The notes under the pieces were generated by a model. The model saw only the letters and a list, made by a program, of their open reading frames with translations, did no database searches and was not told the DNA's origin. Source: a virus. Taken from it: DNA of 36,143 nucleotides. This document shows, piece after piece, positions 35,866 through 36,143 of the stretch. Within the stretch, counting starts at the first letter, position 1. Each line of letters starts with the position of its first letter. A program made the translations under genes and the position numbers. Where the stretch lies: positions 1 to 36,143 of IMG/VR virus record IMGVR_UViG_3300047559_000122, one strand, 5' to 3'.

Positions 35866-36143
35866 TTAGTTTATTCTAATCGATTTATTTAAGATATCGT
35901 TCTCTAAAGTCTTGAAAATCTCTTCTAATTCACGTCTGTGTGGAGTACCTTCAGGCATTGGTTTACCTGGATTGTGTGCGTGAACTAGTAGGACGTTATA
36001 AATAAGTCTCATTGCCTTAATGAGTAATTCCCCCCTAACAGTACTATAGGTGTTAGGTTCGATCATAGTGAGAAGTTCTTCTTGACTGTATTCGTATTTA
36101 CCCAACTTATCAAAAGGGATCTTTTTACCCGCGACATTGTTTG
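35866..36143 (-). CDS. C-terminal end of a larger leftward protein (5' partial)
   Basis: The minus-strand frame is open to the window edge (VAGKKIPFDKLGKYEYSQEE), so the TTG at 36105 is unlikely to be a start. The visible ~92 residues are helical, with NTYSTVRGELLIKAMRLIYN and HNPGKPMPEGTPHRRELEEI, and end KSIRIN. It lies upstream of the putative virion protein on the same strand and may also be structural. The family is not recognised. Confidence 0.65.
   Translation of the reverse strand, partial: NNVAGKKIPFDKLGKYEYSQEELLTMIEPNTYSTVRGELLIKAMRLIYNVLLVHAHNPGKPMPEGTPHRRELEEIFKTLENDILNKSIRIN

Overview
This 36.1 kb window reads as part of a large tailed phage with a T4-type head (a large myovirus), most likely infecting a Bacteroidota, probably flavobacterial, host. 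The phage call rests on one ordered morphogenesis block: large terminase, portal, prohead protease, acidic scaffold and a gp23-like major capsid protein. The host call is inferred from AT-rich DNA, starts preceded by A/T-rich DNA instead of Shine-Dalgarno sequences, two promoters matching the Bacteroidetes TTG / TAnnTTTG pattern (6032-6061 and 14030-14060), Bacteroidetes-like lipoproteins, and a phage bS21.

Layout. 1-2463 (+): end of a PLOD-like glycosyltransferase/FkbM methyltransferase fusion and a NodU/CmcH-type carbamoyltransferase, probably for glycan decoration. 2474-6027: small genes on both strands, including an M23 peptidase, an HExxH metalloprotease, a stand-alone DnaA domain IV, two lipoproteins and a zinc-ribbon miniprotein. 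6097-10424 (+): a block of proteins whose N-termini look like capsid-targeting peptides, with hydrophobic segments and a peptidoglycan-binding-like domain; they may be capsid-internal or ejected proteins. 10576-14621 (mostly -): a translation island with tmRNA, nine tRNA or tRNA-like genes, two further structured RNAs, a glycosyltransferase and a YkuK/DUF458-type protein. 14787-15922 (+): holin candidate and endolysin. 16071-18628: a ClpC-type AAA+ unfoldase split by a frameshift, divergent from an Hsp20 chaperone. 18741-23222 (+): KTSC protein, nucleotidyltransferase and acidic putative structural proteins, one with a frameshift. 23269-32171 (+): the head module, with rpsU (bS21) inserted on the opposite strand. 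32250-36143: dCMP deaminase, then a leftward block of virion or accessory proteins.

Three themes tie the window together. (i) A repeated octamer TATTTATA/T sits before most transcription-unit heads, often only 3-4 nt from the ATG. This suggests a phage late-promoter element producing leaderless or nearly leaderless mRNAs. (ii) Many proteins start with short peptides ending in (L/I)-x-E, the T4 prohead-protease signature, suggesting a set of cargo proteins packaged into the head. (iii) The phage carries parts of a translation and proteostasis kit: tmRNA with an unusual long tag, ClpC with a ClpP-docking loop, Hsp20, bS21, tRNAs and boxA-like elements. A pair of structured elements at 10543-10589 and 16002-16027 may be a new small-RNA family.

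Limits: all assignments come from reading the sequence. No database search, folding program or read data were available.
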